Positions 16,995 to 25,329 are shown, numbered from the stretch's first letter. The stretch is 33,665 bases of DNA from Halioglobus japonicus (GCA_902705825.1 CACSIL010000045.1:1-33665), one strand, 5' to 3'. Notes: a model not told the origin generated them from the sequence alone. Numbers and translations are program-made.

Positions 16995-18602
16995 ATGAAT
17001 ATTCTGCAGATATCCGACGCCAGTGAACGTCATCTGGGCCGCGCAATACAATTACAGGCACAGCAGCACGGCGATAAACCCTATCTGCTGTTCGCAGATG
17101 ACACCTATACCTTTGCCGAGGTCAATCAGCGAGTCAACGAACTGGCAGCAGGTTTGGCTGCTCTGGGTTTACAGTCTGGCGAGCGGTTAGCTTTTTTTAT
17201 GAGCAGCGCGCCCGAGGTGATTTTCCTGGTGCTGGCGACCAACAAACTCGGCGCGGTGTGGGTTCCGATCAATACCGATTACAAGGGTGAGTGGCTGATC
17301 GACACGATTAACGGCAGTCGTCCCACTGTACTGGTCAGTGATGCCGAGCATGTCGAACGGTTGCTCGCGGTGCGAGATTCCCTGGCGGTGCCAACGCTGG
17401 TGATGCACGGTGAACATTCGGCTGTCCCCGGCGCCTTCAGCCTACAGTCATTGTATATAGCCGGGGCAGGGGAGCCGGATATGTCCGCGCTTAGTACGGG
17501 CGACACCTGCTCCGTATTGTGGACCTCCGGCACCACGGGCAAGGCCAAGGGAGTGATGCAAAGCCACAATGTCTGGTTCAATGCCTCGCTGGCAAGCAAT
17601 GAGGCGTGCCAGTATGGAATTGCCGAAGACGACATCGTTTTCACTGTACTGCCGATGTACAACTCCGCGGTATGGGTGACGGCAATTTTTCGGGCTTTGT
17701 TTGGCGGTATTCCACTGGCGGTCGATCCAGGCTTTTCTGTAAAAACCTTCTGGCAGCGGGTTGATCACTACAAGGCAACCCAGTGCTTTACGCTGGGCGC
17801 AATGCATATGTTCCTGTGGGAAGCTCCTGCGCGCGAGGACGATGCATCGCACAGTTTGCGCAAGCTGATGGCGATTCCAATGCCGCCGGCTGTGGCGGAA
17901 CCATTCTGCCAGCGCTTTAATCTGGAGCTGGTGCCGCAGGGCCTGGGGCAGAGTGAAGCCATGCGCCTTATCGCTCCGGTATCCGGGAGAACCCAGCCCC
18001 CCGGGAGTTGCGGCAGTGTGGTGGACGGCGTCGAGGCTCGGTTAGTCGGTGATGATGGCAGGGATGTGGCAACGGGCGAGCCGGGTGAGTTGTGGGTTAA
18101 GCCACTGCAGCCCCACTTCATTTTTAACGGCTATTTCGACAACCCCGAGGCGACAGCTGCGGCGTTTGAGGGGCCGTGGTACAAAACCGGAGATTTGCTG
18201 AAATGCAATGACGAGGGTTTCTATTATTTCTGCGACCGCAAAAAAGATGCGGTGCGCTACAAAGGGCGCAATATATCCACGTTTGAAGTGGAGCTCGCTG
18301 TGCGCAGACACCCGGCGATCGCAGATTGTGCGGCGTTTGGTATTCCAAGCGAGGAGCTTGAAGCTGAGCAGGAGATCATGCTGGACGTTATTCTAAAACC
18401 CGGCGAGACATTGCAGGCTGTCGAACTTGCTCAATTCATCAATGATAACGCGCCGTATTTCTTCGTGCCGCGCTACATCCATTTCGTGGATGCTCTACCG
18501 TATACGCCAACTAACAAAGTACAAAAATTCCGCTTGCGTGAGCGCGGCGTAACGGCATCGACCTGGGATGCGCGTGCTGCGGGGTTCAAGGCAAGCAGGT
18601 AA
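16995..18602 (+). CDS. AMP-forming acyl-CoA synthetase/ligase
   Basis: A 535-residue member of the ANL superfamily, which activates a carboxylic acid through an acyl-adenylate and transfers it to CoA. The P-loop-like motif TSGTTGKAKG is at 177-186. GLGQSE stands at the usual YGxTE position, YKTGDL provides the ribose-binding Asp, and the hinge is DRKKDAVRYKGRNIS. The C-terminal Lys region PTNKVQKFRLRE carries the catalytic lysine near 508. The order and length match medium- or long-chain and carnitine-type (CaiC-like) ligases; the GLGQSE variant is unusual. AGGAG lies 12 bases before the ATG. The gene starts 51 bp after the flippase and may be read through from it. Functionally it fits with the P450s, as oxidised products need CoA activation before beta-oxidation. 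Confidence 0.9.
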   Translation: MNILQISDASERHLGRAIQLQAQQHGDKPYLLFADDTYTFAEVNQRVNELAAGLAALGLQSGERLAFFMSSAPEVIFLVLATNKLGAVWVPINTDYKGEWLIDTINGSRPTVLVSDAEHVERLLAVRDSLAVPTLVMHGEHSAVPGAFSLQSLYIAGAGEPDMSALSTGDTCSVLWTSGTTGKAKGVMQSHNVWFNASLASNEACQYGIAEDDIVFTVLPMYNSAVWVTAIFRALFGGIPLAVDPGFSVKTFWQRVDHYKATQCFTLGAMHMFLWEAPAREDDASHSLRKLMAIPMPPAVAEPFCQRFNLELVPQGLGQSEAMRLIAPVSGRTQPPGSCGSVVDGVEARLVGDDGRDVATGEPGELWVKPLQPHFIFNGYFDNPEATAAAFEGPWYKTGDLLKCNDEGFYYFCDRKKDAVRYKGRNISTFEVELAVRRHPAIADCAAFGIPSEELEAEQEIMLDVILKPGETLQAVELAQFINDNAPYFFVPRYIHFVDALPYTPTNKVQKFRLRERGVTASTWDARAAGFKASR

Positions 18603-18720
18603 TGGTCTCAGTGTTTTCTACCCGGTAGAGCGGGGCAGTCCTGCCCGCCGCCAGATGCTGCTGCCAGCACGCGTCTAGCCTGGCACTGTGAACTTTGTGA
18701 CCGGGTGAACAATTAATGAA

Positions 18721-18749
18721 TTGACACGCCAACTAACGCCTAGTAGTCT
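18721..18749 (+). promoter_or_regulatory. Candidate sigma70-type promoter of the second P450 gene
   Basis: A consensus -35 box TTGACA at 18721-18726 is followed after 17 bases by TAGTCT, a weak match to TATAAT, about 40 bp before the start codon. The -35 is perfect, the -10 poor, so an activator may be needed. Confidence 0.4.
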
Positions 18750-18789
18750 CTAGCTTTTCCTACACATAGCCTGCCTGGAGAGGATTCCC

Positions 18790-20058
18790 ATGAGTGAATG
18801 TCCCTTTGCAAACTTTCCTAACCTGATCGATCCCGACACTTACGTTAACGGTATGCCCTACGAGACGCTCGCAGAGATACGCCGCTCAGGCCCAGTACAT
18901 TATATGGATGGCTCCTATCAGGGCGTTCCCTACTGGCTGATTACGGGGCGCGACGAAATCGATCTGATCTCCAAGAACCCGAAACTGTTTTCCAGCGAGA
19001 AGCGTTCCGCGCTGGCAGAGGAGTACCCTGAAGAAGAACTGGACATGATCCACCGCAATATGACGATCAACCAGGATCCCCCGGGCCAGATGAAATCCCG
19101 CAAGATTGTGCGCGCCACGTTTACGCCCGGAGCGGTTGACTCCTACGAGGCGAGCTTTCGGGCGCATGCCAAAAATATTGTCGACAGAGTCGCCCATCGA
19201 GGCGAATGCGAGTTTGTTGAGGAGGTGGCGGCTGAGCTGCCGCTGCTCGCGATCCTTGAACTGTGCGGCATTCCCCCGGAGGATCGCAAGGACTTCTTCG
19301 AGTGGACCAACAAAATGATGTTCAATCAGGATCCGGAAATGGCGGCGACTGAGGAAGAGACTCAGGAGGCCTCCTTCAAGGTGATTGAATACGCCATGAA
19401 GCTGATGGCAGAGCACAAGGAAACCCCCAAGACGGACATTATCGGCGCCCTGATCGAGGGTAATGGTAAAGACGACGGGCTCAGCGATGACGAGTTCGTA
19501 TGGTTCTTCCTGATGTTGATCGCAGCGGGCAACGAATCTACGCGCACGGTCACCACTCAGGGCATGCGCCTGCTGATGGAAAATCCCGATCAACTGCAGT
19601 ACCTGCTGGATAACCCCGATAAGATTCCAGGCGCGTGCGAGGAGATGCTGCGCTATAACACCGCGTTCACACTGATGCGTCGCACCTGTATGGAAGATAC
19701 AGAAGTAGGTGGGCACAAGATCAAGAAGGGCGATAAGATTATCATGCACTACCATACGGTAAACCATGACGAGAGTATCTTCGGTGAGGACGCCATGCAG
19801 TTTGACGTGCGTCGTGCAGAGCGTATGCCCGATCTGTACAACCAACACCGTGCCTTCGGCGTCGGCCAGCATTTCTGTCTCGGTACGCACCTCGCACGAC
19901 TGGAAATGCGCGTGATGTTCGAGGAAATTATTCCCCGTTTGCGCAATCCGAAACTCGTGGGTGACATCGCATACACGCGTTCGAACCTGGTAAATGGTAT
20001 CAAGCGTATGCACATTACCTTTGATCCGGAAACAAAATCATCTGAAAAAGCTGCCTGA
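18790..20058 (+). CDS. Cytochrome P450, CYP125/124/142-like
   Basis: A soluble P450 of 422 residues. The I-helix motif is AGNESTR (246-252), the ExxR pair lies in EEMLRY (Glu285, Arg288), and the haem loop is FGVGQHFCLGTHLARLE with Cys363 as iron ligand. The NQDPPGQMKSRKIV segment and the AGNE(S/T)TR motif resemble actinobacterial CYP125, CYP124 and CYP142, which oxidise the methyl end of sterol and isoprenoid side chains. A sterol substrate is thus possible but unproven, and related P450s in proteobacteria may act on terpenes. No ferredoxin gene is adjacent. GGAGAGG lies before the ATG, with a candidate promoter upstream and a clear terminator after the stop, so it is monocistronic. Confidence 0.9.
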   Translation: MSECPFANFPNLIDPDTYVNGMPYETLAEIRRSGPVHYMDGSYQGVPYWLITGRDEIDLISKNPKLFSSEKRSALAEEYPEEELDMIHRNMTINQDPPGQMKSRKIVRATFTPGAVDSYEASFRAHAKNIVDRVAHRGECEFVEEVAAELPLLAILELCGIPPEDRKDFFEWTNKMMFNQDPEMAATEEETQEASFKVIEYAMKLMAEHKETPKTDIIGALIEGNGKDDGLSDDEFVWFFLMLIAAGNESTRTVTTQGMRLLMENPDQLQYLLDNPDKIPGACEEMLRYNTAFTLMRRTCMEDTEVGGHKIKKGDKIIMHYHTVNHDESIFGEDAMQFDVRRAERMPDLYNQHRAFGVGQHFCLGTHLARLEMRVMFEEIIPRLRNPKLVGDIAYTRSNLVNGIKRMHITFDPETKSSEKAA

Positions 20059-20078
20059 TAGTTGAGCGAGCAGTCATG

Positions 20079-20111
20079 CCCCGCAGGGAATTTCTCTGCG
20101 GGGTTTTTTTT
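20079..20111 (+). terminator. Intrinsic terminator of the second P450 gene
   Basis: An 8-bp stem CCCCGCAG / CTGCGGGG with a nine-base loop, followed by eight T, 20 bp after the P450 stop. Confidence 0.9.
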
Positions 20112-20289
20112 GCCTGCAATTTTCCATGCAGGTGTTTGCGTCTGTTTGCCAGCATTGCGAATGCATTCACACTCTGTTGCAGGCTACCTTCCTTGTTGGC
20201 GTAGTCTGATGTATGTTAATTGCCGATAAATGGCCCTGTCAGCGTTTTCTGCCGGGGTAAAAATGCGTTCTATCTGACAGGTACAGGCT

Positions 20290-23046
20290 ATGTTTCGAAC
20301 CCTCCCAGTCTTACTCACCTTGCTAGTTCTAGCCGGCTGCGGCAAAGAGGAGACCACGGAGCAATATATCCAGCAGGCAAAAGACGCTATGGCGGCGTCT
20401 GAATACCGCACTGCTACCATCGAATTGAAAAATGCCCTGCGTCAGGATCCAAACTCTGCGCAAGCGAGGTGGTTGCTGGGCAAGGTGTCGCTCGAAAGTG
20501 GCGATGTGCTCTCCGCCAGTAAAGAGCTGAAACAGGCACTGGATCTGGGCTGGCCGCCCGATGATATTCAGCCAGCTATGGCACAGGCGCTGTTCGCACA
20601 GGAGGAGTTTGAGGCCGTTGGTGAACTGGCTGCCGAGGGAATGACGCCCAATGCCCAGGCCAGTCTGTTCGGCCTGCAGGCTCAGGCAGCGTTAGCGCTT
20701 GGCAACGAAGAGGCAGCAGAAGCACTCATTGACAAGGCGCTGGCGCTGAAGCCGGAAGATGTTGAAGTGTTGATCGCCAAAGCCCGCTTGTTGGATAACA
20801 GAGATGATTCCAAAGGCGCACTGGCATTGGTGCAACAGATAATTGCGATCGAGCCTGAGCGCGGCGACGCCTGGAGTTTGAAGGCTGAGATACTCAGTAA
20901 GGAAGAGGATTATAAGGGCTCTCTGGTGGCCTATAACAAGGCGGTCAAGCTGAAGCGCGATAACGCCGCCGATCTGTTCAAACGGGCCCTGTTAAAAATG
21001 CACCTGGGCGATTACGAGTCGGCCCAGCGCGACGCCAGGGCACTGATGTCGAAAAAATCCAAGCATCCTGGTTCGAACTATGTGCAGGGGCTGTTGCACT
21101 ACGAGGCCGGAAACTATGATGAGGCTATTGCCTCTCTTTCGGTAACGGAACCGGCGTTCAAACAATATCCGCTATCCATGTTTTTCCTCGCCAATGCCAA
21201 CCTGATCCAGGGCAATATGGATCTGGCGACAAACCAGGCGGTGCGTTTCCACAATTTAAGCCCCGGCAGCGTGCAGGGCAGAAAGCTGTTGGCCGTGATC
21301 CGCCTGGAGCAGAACGATTTTGCCAGCGTGCAGCAATTGTTGCAGCCGGTGCTTGACAGTAACCCCGATGATGTCGATGCGCTCAACCTGACAAGTGATG
21401 CACTATTGAAGCAGGGTAAGACCAGCGAGGCCATTGAACTGCTGGCCAGGGTCGCTGAGTTACAGCCGGATTCCGCCGAGGCCAAGGTGCGGCTGGGCGC
21501 CGGCATGCTGATGGGTGGCGAAGGTGATGAGGCTGTGCAGCCAATCCAGACGGCACTGGAAATGAACCCGAACCTGCCTATGGCAGACATACTGCTGGTG
21601 CTCAACCACGTACAGAAGGAAGATTACCCCGCTGCCATCAAAGCAGCCAAAGCCTATCAGCGCAACAATCCGGACAGTGCCGCTCCGCTCAATCTATTGG
21701 GCAGAGTCTACCAGGATGCTGGTAAACCCGAGCAGGCACGCAAGGCATTTCAGGATGCTCTGAAAGCGGACAGCACCGACCCCAGCGCGAACTTTTACCT
21801 CGCGCAGATGGCACTGGCCGACAACGACAATGCCGGCGCGCGCAACTATTTCGAGGCGATACTGAGGGTGCAGCCGGACTCCCCACAGGCACACCTGCAA
21901 CTGGCAATGCTGGATGCGCAGGCAGGCAAGGGCGAGGCGATGGCCGAGCATCTTGAAAAGGCCATGTTAGCTGCACCGACGGCCCTCGAGCCGCGCCTGT
22001 TACTCGCGCGCTACTACCTCGATCAGGCTAAACCAGAACAGGTTGCACCGCTGTTTACAGACCTCACGCCGCAGCAACAAAATACGTCTGAGGCTTTGCT
22101 GTTAACGGCGCTCGCCCAATTGGCCATGAAGGAAGCTAACGCGGCACAGTTTTCACTGGAGAAATTGCTGGAATCTTCTGAGGACAGTGCAAAGATTCGT
22201 CACCTGATGGCAATGGCGGCCGCCGATCAGGGTGATGCCGCTCGAACTGAGGAGCAATTGCGTCTCTCATTGGAGCTGGATGAGGGCTACCTCCCGTCAC
22301 GAATCGCTCTGGCTAAAATGTTGCTCGCGGCCAAAGACATGGACGCGTTCAATCCGCAGATCGACAAACTCGAAGTGCTGGCACCCAATAACCCCGACGT
22401 ATTGCTGATGCAGGCATCGGCCGCACAGCACAGAGGGGAATTGCCCGCAGCCAAAAAACTTGCGGAGAAGGCCTTTAAAGCCGCACCATCAAGTGATTCG
22501 CTTATCACATTGGCTGCCTATGAGGAGGCTGTGGGAGAGCGTGCTCGAGCGCTCGCGCGCCTTGCTGCGTGGCTGGAGAAGAACCCCGATGATATAGCGG
22601 TTCGTCTGGCCTACGGCAGTAGCTTAATGTTGGACGGACAGGTTCCGCAGTCCACAACACAATATGCGATTATCCTGCAGGCCGCACCCGATAACCTCAC
22701 CGCGCTGAATAATCAGGCGTGGATACTGAAAAACAAGGAACCGGCGCAAGCCCTGGAATACGCTCGCAGAGCTGCCAGCCTGGCACCGGATTCATCCGCG
22801 ATACTCGATACGCTTGCGCTGGTTGAATACAGCAACGAGGAATACGTTCAGGCACAGCGCAGTATTCTCAAGGCATTGAAGGCCGCGCCCGACGATCCCT
22901 CAATTCGATACCACAGCGCGATGATCGCCGTGGCCAACAATGACAAATCCACTGCGCGTTCAACGCTGAAAAAACTGATCGCGGCCAACAAGCCATTCCC
23001 GGAACTGGCAGACGCAAAAGCGCTGCTGGCTAAGCTGGATAACTAG
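20290..23046 (+). CDS. prsT: PrsT-like TPR-repeat lipoprotein (PEP-CTERM/exosortase-associated family)
   Basis: A 918-residue protein that starts with a lipoprotein signal peptide; the lipobox is LAGC with Cys17 as the lipidated residue. The rest is a long series of tetratricopeptide repeats of about 34 residues, with repeated A..L(G).....A......A(L)...P(D/N) patterns from about residue 25 to 900. Length, lipobox and repeat architecture match the PrsT family of exosortase/PEP-CTERM systems, outer-membrane TPR proteins thought to help in exopolysaccharide export or protein sorting. The family name is from recognition; the function of PrsT itself is not firmly known. No exosortase, PEP-CTERM substrate or sugar-transferase gene lies nearby. 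It stands alone after a terminator, and its stop is one base from the stop of the convergent gene. A generic TPR lipoprotein is the alternative. Confidence 0.75.
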   Translation: MFRTLPVLLTLLVLAGCGKEETTEQYIQQAKDAMAASEYRTATIELKNALRQDPNSAQARWLLGKVSLESGDVLSASKELKQALDLGWPPDDIQPAMAQALFAQEEFEAVGELAAEGMTPNAQASLFGLQAQAALALGNEEAAEALIDKALALKPEDVEVLIAKARLLDNRDDSKGALALVQQIIAIEPERGDAWSLKAEILSKEEDYKGSLVAYNKAVKLKRDNAADLFKRALLKMHLGDYESAQRDARALMSKKSKHPGSNYVQGLLHYEAGNYDEAIASLSVTEPAFKQYPLSMFFLANANLIQGNMDLATNQAVRFHNLSPGSVQGRKLLAVIRLEQNDFASVQQLLQPVLDSNPDDVDALNLTSDALLKQGKTSEAIELLARVAELQPDSAEAKVRLGAGMLMGGEGDEAVQPIQTALEMNPNLPMADILLVLNHVQKEDYPAAIKAAKAYQRNNPDSAAPLNLLGRVYQDAGKPEQARKAFQDALKADSTDPSANFYLAQMALADNDNAGARNYFEAILRVQPDSPQAHLQLAMLDAQAGKGEAMAEHLEKAMLAAPTALEPRLLLARYYLDQAKPEQVAPLFTDLTPQQQNTSEALLLTALAQLAMKEANAAQFSLEKLLESSEDSAKIRHLMAMAAADQGDAARTEEQLRLSLELDEGYLPSRIALAKMLLAAKDMDAFNPQIDKLEVLAPNNPDVLLMQASAAQHRGELPAAKKLAEKAFKAAPSSDSLITLAAYEEAVGERARALARLAAWLEKNPDDIAVRLAYGSSLMLDGQVPQSTTQYAIILQAAPDNLTALNNQAWILKNKEPAQALEYARRAASLAPDSSAILDTLALVEYSNEEYVQAQRSILKALKAAPDDPSIRYHSAMIAVANNDKSTARSTLKKLIAANKPFPELADAKALLAKLDN

Positions 23047-23047
23047 G

Positions 23048-23434
23048 CTAATCGGCCGAGTTTGTCGTTTCCTTTTCAAACTCTGCGATGGCTTCCTCTA
23101 CCGGCCCCAGCATGCTGGCGGCGCGTGGGTAGCCTGCGTATTGCGCGATAAACAGCAGGAATTCGCGCGCTTCTTCCGGATTGATTTCACCGCGTTTTAG
23201 CGATGCCTTGATCTGGATCTTGAAGGTTGTTGGCTCGCCTTTTTCCGCGATAATTCCCAATAGCAGAATGCGCTTGTCGCGCATGGATAACGTCTCACGT
23301 GTCCACACTTCTGCGAACAACTGCTTGAGCATTATGTCAGTGAATGCATAGCCTTCTGGCGGCACTACGACATCGCCTGCGTAAACATCCTTGATGGTTT
23401 CTTCACCCAGTTTACGGCGTTCCTCTTCGTTCAT
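23048..23434 (-). CDS. Carboxymuconolactone decarboxylase family protein
   Basis: A helical protein of 128 residues with the length and pattern of 4-carboxymuconolactone decarboxylase-like proteins: EVWTRETLSMRDKRILLLGIIA, then IQIKASLKRGEINPEEAREFLLFIAQYAGYPRA. The second block corresponds to the conserved LxxGxTxeEIxExxxxxxxYxGxP segment. The redox Cys pair of AhpD relatives is absent, so it belongs to the non-peroxidase type. True PcaC acts in the protocatechuate branch of the beta-ketoadipate pathway, but many family members have other roles and no other pca gene is here. GGAGA precedes the ATG. It is third in the regulator-desaturase-CMD unit, 35 bp after the desaturase stop, and converges with prsT. 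Confidence 0.85.
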   Translation of the reverse strand: MNEEERRKLGEETIKDVYAGDVVVPPEGYAFTDIMLKQLFAEVWTRETLSMRDKRILLLGIIAEKGEPTTFKIQIKASLKRGEINPEEAREFLLFIAQYAGYPRAASMLGPVEEAIAEFEKETTNSAD

Positions 23435-23469
23435 GTCTTTCTCCAGTTGATCGCCTGTGCTGACGTCAG

Positions 23470-24198
23470 TTAATCGAGTGTGCCGAAAATTTTGTCGTAG
23501 AACAGCGTAATAGTCGCGTAATTACCTTTGTGCATATTCTCGTGATGGACATGGTGTTTTGCCACAACCCAGTTCATGGACTTGTAGGGAAAGTAGGGCA
23601 GGTCCAGGAAGACATGATTTATCTGGTTGATATTGGTGAAGATAACAAACGTAATGACGATCGTGGTGATCTGAAAAGGTCCCATGATTGCCGCCAGTAC
23701 AACAATCGATGCGAGGAACATTCCCAGTCCAACGAAGGTCTCCAGCGGGTGTACATAGTGCGCGTCCAGGTAGGTGGGGTTGCGCGCCTGGTGATGCACC
23801 GCGTGCACTTTGCGCATTGGGCCCTTGCCGTGGAACCAGAAGCGATGTGCCAGATAGTAGAAAAAGTCATAGAACATGAGAATGATAAAAATATCCAGAA
23901 GCACTTGCCACACCGGCTGACTTTCAAGCGTAATGCAAAAGGGCAGTAGCACCAGGAAAAATGTGAGGTTGCAATACATGCCGGTTTTCTGTGTGGCACG
24001 AACGATCGGTGGGTATTTTTCCTGTGCCCACTTCGGTTTGTCTTTTTCCTTGTTGAGTGCGCGCATGTTCGCCAGTGCAGGCACGCGAAACAGCAGGCGT
24101 TTGCCCAGCACGGTGATAGTAACTATAGCCGCAAGTGCCAGCAGTGATCCCACTATGTTGTAGTGTTGCCACACGTAGGAAAGCCAATCGTTATTCAT
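23470..24198 (-). CDS. Sterol desaturase / fatty acid hydroxylase family membrane protein
   Basis: An integral membrane di-iron enzyme of 242 residues. The three His clusters of the superfamily are visible: HRFWFH at 118-123, HAVHH at 132-136 and HHVHH at 215-219, with additional His in DAHYVH. Hydrophobic segments at about 15-32, 78-92, 97-115, 155-172 and 176-190 would anchor it in the inner membrane. Such enzymes hydroxylate or desaturate lipid-like substrates with O2. GAGGTAA lies seven bases before the ATG, and the gap to the regulator's stop is six bases, so it is translated from the regulator's message. This links a membrane oxygenase to the divergent dehydrogenase operon. The substrate is unknown; sterol action is only in the family name. 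Confidence 0.9.
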   Translation of the reverse strand: MNNDWLSYVWQHYNIVGSLLALAAIVTITVLGKRLLFRVPALANMRALNKEKDKPKWAQEKYPPIVRATQKTGMYCNLTFFLVLLPFCITLESQPVWQVLLDIFIILMFYDFFYYLAHRFWFHGKGPMRKVHAVHHQARNPTYLDAHYVHPLETFVGLGMFLASIVVLAAIMGPFQITTIVITFVIFTNINQINHVFLDLPYFPYKSMNWVVAKHHVHHENMHKGNYATITLFYDKIFGTLD

Positions 24199-24204
24199 TG
24201 TTCT

Positions 24205-25260
24205 TTACCTCGTAAGTCGGGAAGGCTTTAACAACAGTCTGGCCAGTGCCTGGCTGTCGCGTTCTCCCAGTTGCTGCTGTAATTGGTGGGCTAACAGACC
24301 GAGATCCGCGGCGCCACTGTGTTCAAAGACATCCTGTTCCAGATGCAATCCCCGATACAGTTCGTACAGTGTGGTATTGAGGCGCTTGAGTGCTGCTTTG
24401 CCGATGATGGCGGAGAACTCCTGCGCCAACTGATCAACGCTGGCAACCGAATCGGCAATCAACTCCTCACCGCGCGGCGTGAACTGTAAGACGATCTGGC
24501 GTGCATCCAGTGGGTCTGTCTGTCGCTGCAGATAGCCCAGTGCTTCCAGCTCCGTGGCAATAACACTGATGGCCTGTTTGCTAACGTCGTGCATGCTCGC
24601 CATTTGCTGGATACGCCCTCCGCCAGGGCCGATCACGGTGAGTACCTGTGCGAATGACAATTTGAGCCGAGGGTGTCCACGGGTGCGGTTCAGTTCCATC
24701 AACCTGCGCATCACATAGTCCGACAAGCGCGGCAACAGCGCCCCCATGCCGGTGTCCATAAAGGGGGAGCTTCGCGCGGGTAATCCAAGTGAGAGATGCG
24801 CGCTGATTTTGTTCAGCGACTTGCTGGCATCGGCGATTTTCTGGGCACCGACGAGTTCAGCGAACTGGCGGTCGAGTTGGGTTGTGGCACGTTGGCCGTC
24901 CCGGCTGAGCTCTGCGCCTCGCGGGCTCAGTGTCAATTGCTTGGCGCGGCCATCGTTTGGGTCTGCAGTGCGGCTTATGTATCCCGCAGCCTCAATCTGT
25001 TTCACCGCCTGATTACACGCTTGGCGTGAAATACCCAGAATGTCGGCCAACTCGCTAAGCCGTTTGTCACCGGCACTGAGCAGCGTGATATACGGTGCAA
25101 AGCCGAGGCGAAGATCCTGGTGTCCACACTCATCCTGCAGTGCCGTCATTACGCGGGTTTGCAGATACCGCGCCACTCCCAACAAGTGCCGTGAGAAGTT
25201 GTGGCGGTAACGATTCCAGACGAATCCGGTATCGAGAGGTGTAGGGCTGATTGCACTCAT
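24205..25260 (-). CDS. Tandem MarR-family regulator (two fused MarR domains)
   Basis: A 351-residue protein, about twice a normal MarR. Two winged-helix units occur in order. The first, about 66-116, has a recognition helix in LGISRQACNQAVKQIEAAGY and wing DPNDGRAKQLTLSPRG. The second, about 216-264, has VSKQAISVIATELEALGY and wing DPLDARQIVLQFTPRG. Helices around 20-60, 120-160, 175-210 and 270-310 would form the pseudo-dimer interface. MarR proteins usually repress until a phenolic or lipophilic ligand or an acyl-CoA binds. The ATG at 25260 has no Shine-Dalgarno sequence, and the predicted transcript would start at or near it (leaderless). Palindromes overlap its promoter, so autoregulation is likely. 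It is first in an operon with the desaturase and CMD genes. Confidence 0.9.
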   Translation of the reverse strand: MSAISPTPLDTGFVWNRYRHNFSRHLLGVARYLQTRVMTALQDECGHQDLRLGFAPYITLLSAGDKRLSELADILGISRQACNQAVKQIEAAGYISRTADPNDGRAKQLTLSPRGAELSRDGQRATTQLDRQFAELVGAQKIADASKSLNKISAHLSLGLPARSSPFMDTGMGALLPRLSDYVMRRLMELNRTRGHPRLKLSFAQVLTVIGPGGGRIQQMASMHDVSKQAISVIATELEALGYLQRQTDPLDARQIVLQFTPRGEELIADSVASVDQLAQEFSAIIGKAALKRLNTTLYELYRGLHLEQDVFEHSGAADLGLLAHQLQQQLGERDSQALARLLLKPSRLTR

Positions 25261-25266
25261 GGAAAA

Positions 25267-25295
25267 ATAGTAAACACATATTGACGACTAGTCAA
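25267..25295 (-). promoter_or_regulatory. Candidate promoter of the tandem-MarR operon
   Basis: On the minus strand, TTGACT (25295-25290) and TACTAT (25272-25267) are separated by exactly 17 bases. The -35 lies inside the palindrome at 25280-25296. The expected start of transcription, about seven bases after the -10, falls on the ATG at 25260. Confidence 0.6.
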
Positions 25296-25296
25296 T
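25280..25296. promoter_or_regulatory. Candidate MarR operator 1
   Basis: The inverted repeat ATTGAC / GTCAAT with a five-base spacer contains the perfect inner palindrome GACTAGTC. It has the size of typical MarR sites and overlaps the -35 of the leftward promoter. The same ATTGAC half-site recurs at 25301. Confidence 0.6.
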
Positions 25297-25299
25297 TTA

Positions 25300-25312
25300 C
25301 ATTGACTTAATG
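25300..25312. promoter_or_regulatory. Candidate MarR operator 2
   Basis: CATTGACTTAATG has 4-base inverted arms CATT/AATG and shares ATTGAC with operator 1, 21 bp away (two helical turns). It covers the -35 of the rightward promoter. Confidence 0.45.
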
Positions 25313-25329
25313 CCTATTGTCGTTACACT
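25302..25329 (+). promoter_or_regulatory. Candidate promoter of the rightward dehydrogenase operon
   Basis: TTGACT at 25302-25307 and TACACT at 25324-25329 with a 16-base spacer, about 70 bp before the first start codon of the operon at 25401. The -35 lies in candidate operator 2. Confidence 0.55.

Noticed and set aside
18618..18646. Hairpins after the acyl-CoA ligase (CTACC/GGTAG and GGGCA/TGCCC)
   Set aside because: Stems are short and no T-tract follows, so a terminator is not supported.
18886..20013. A 375-codon open frame on the minus strand
   Set aside because: It lies wholly antisense to the second P450, whose motifs are complete on the plus strand, and has no family motif or ribosome-binding site.
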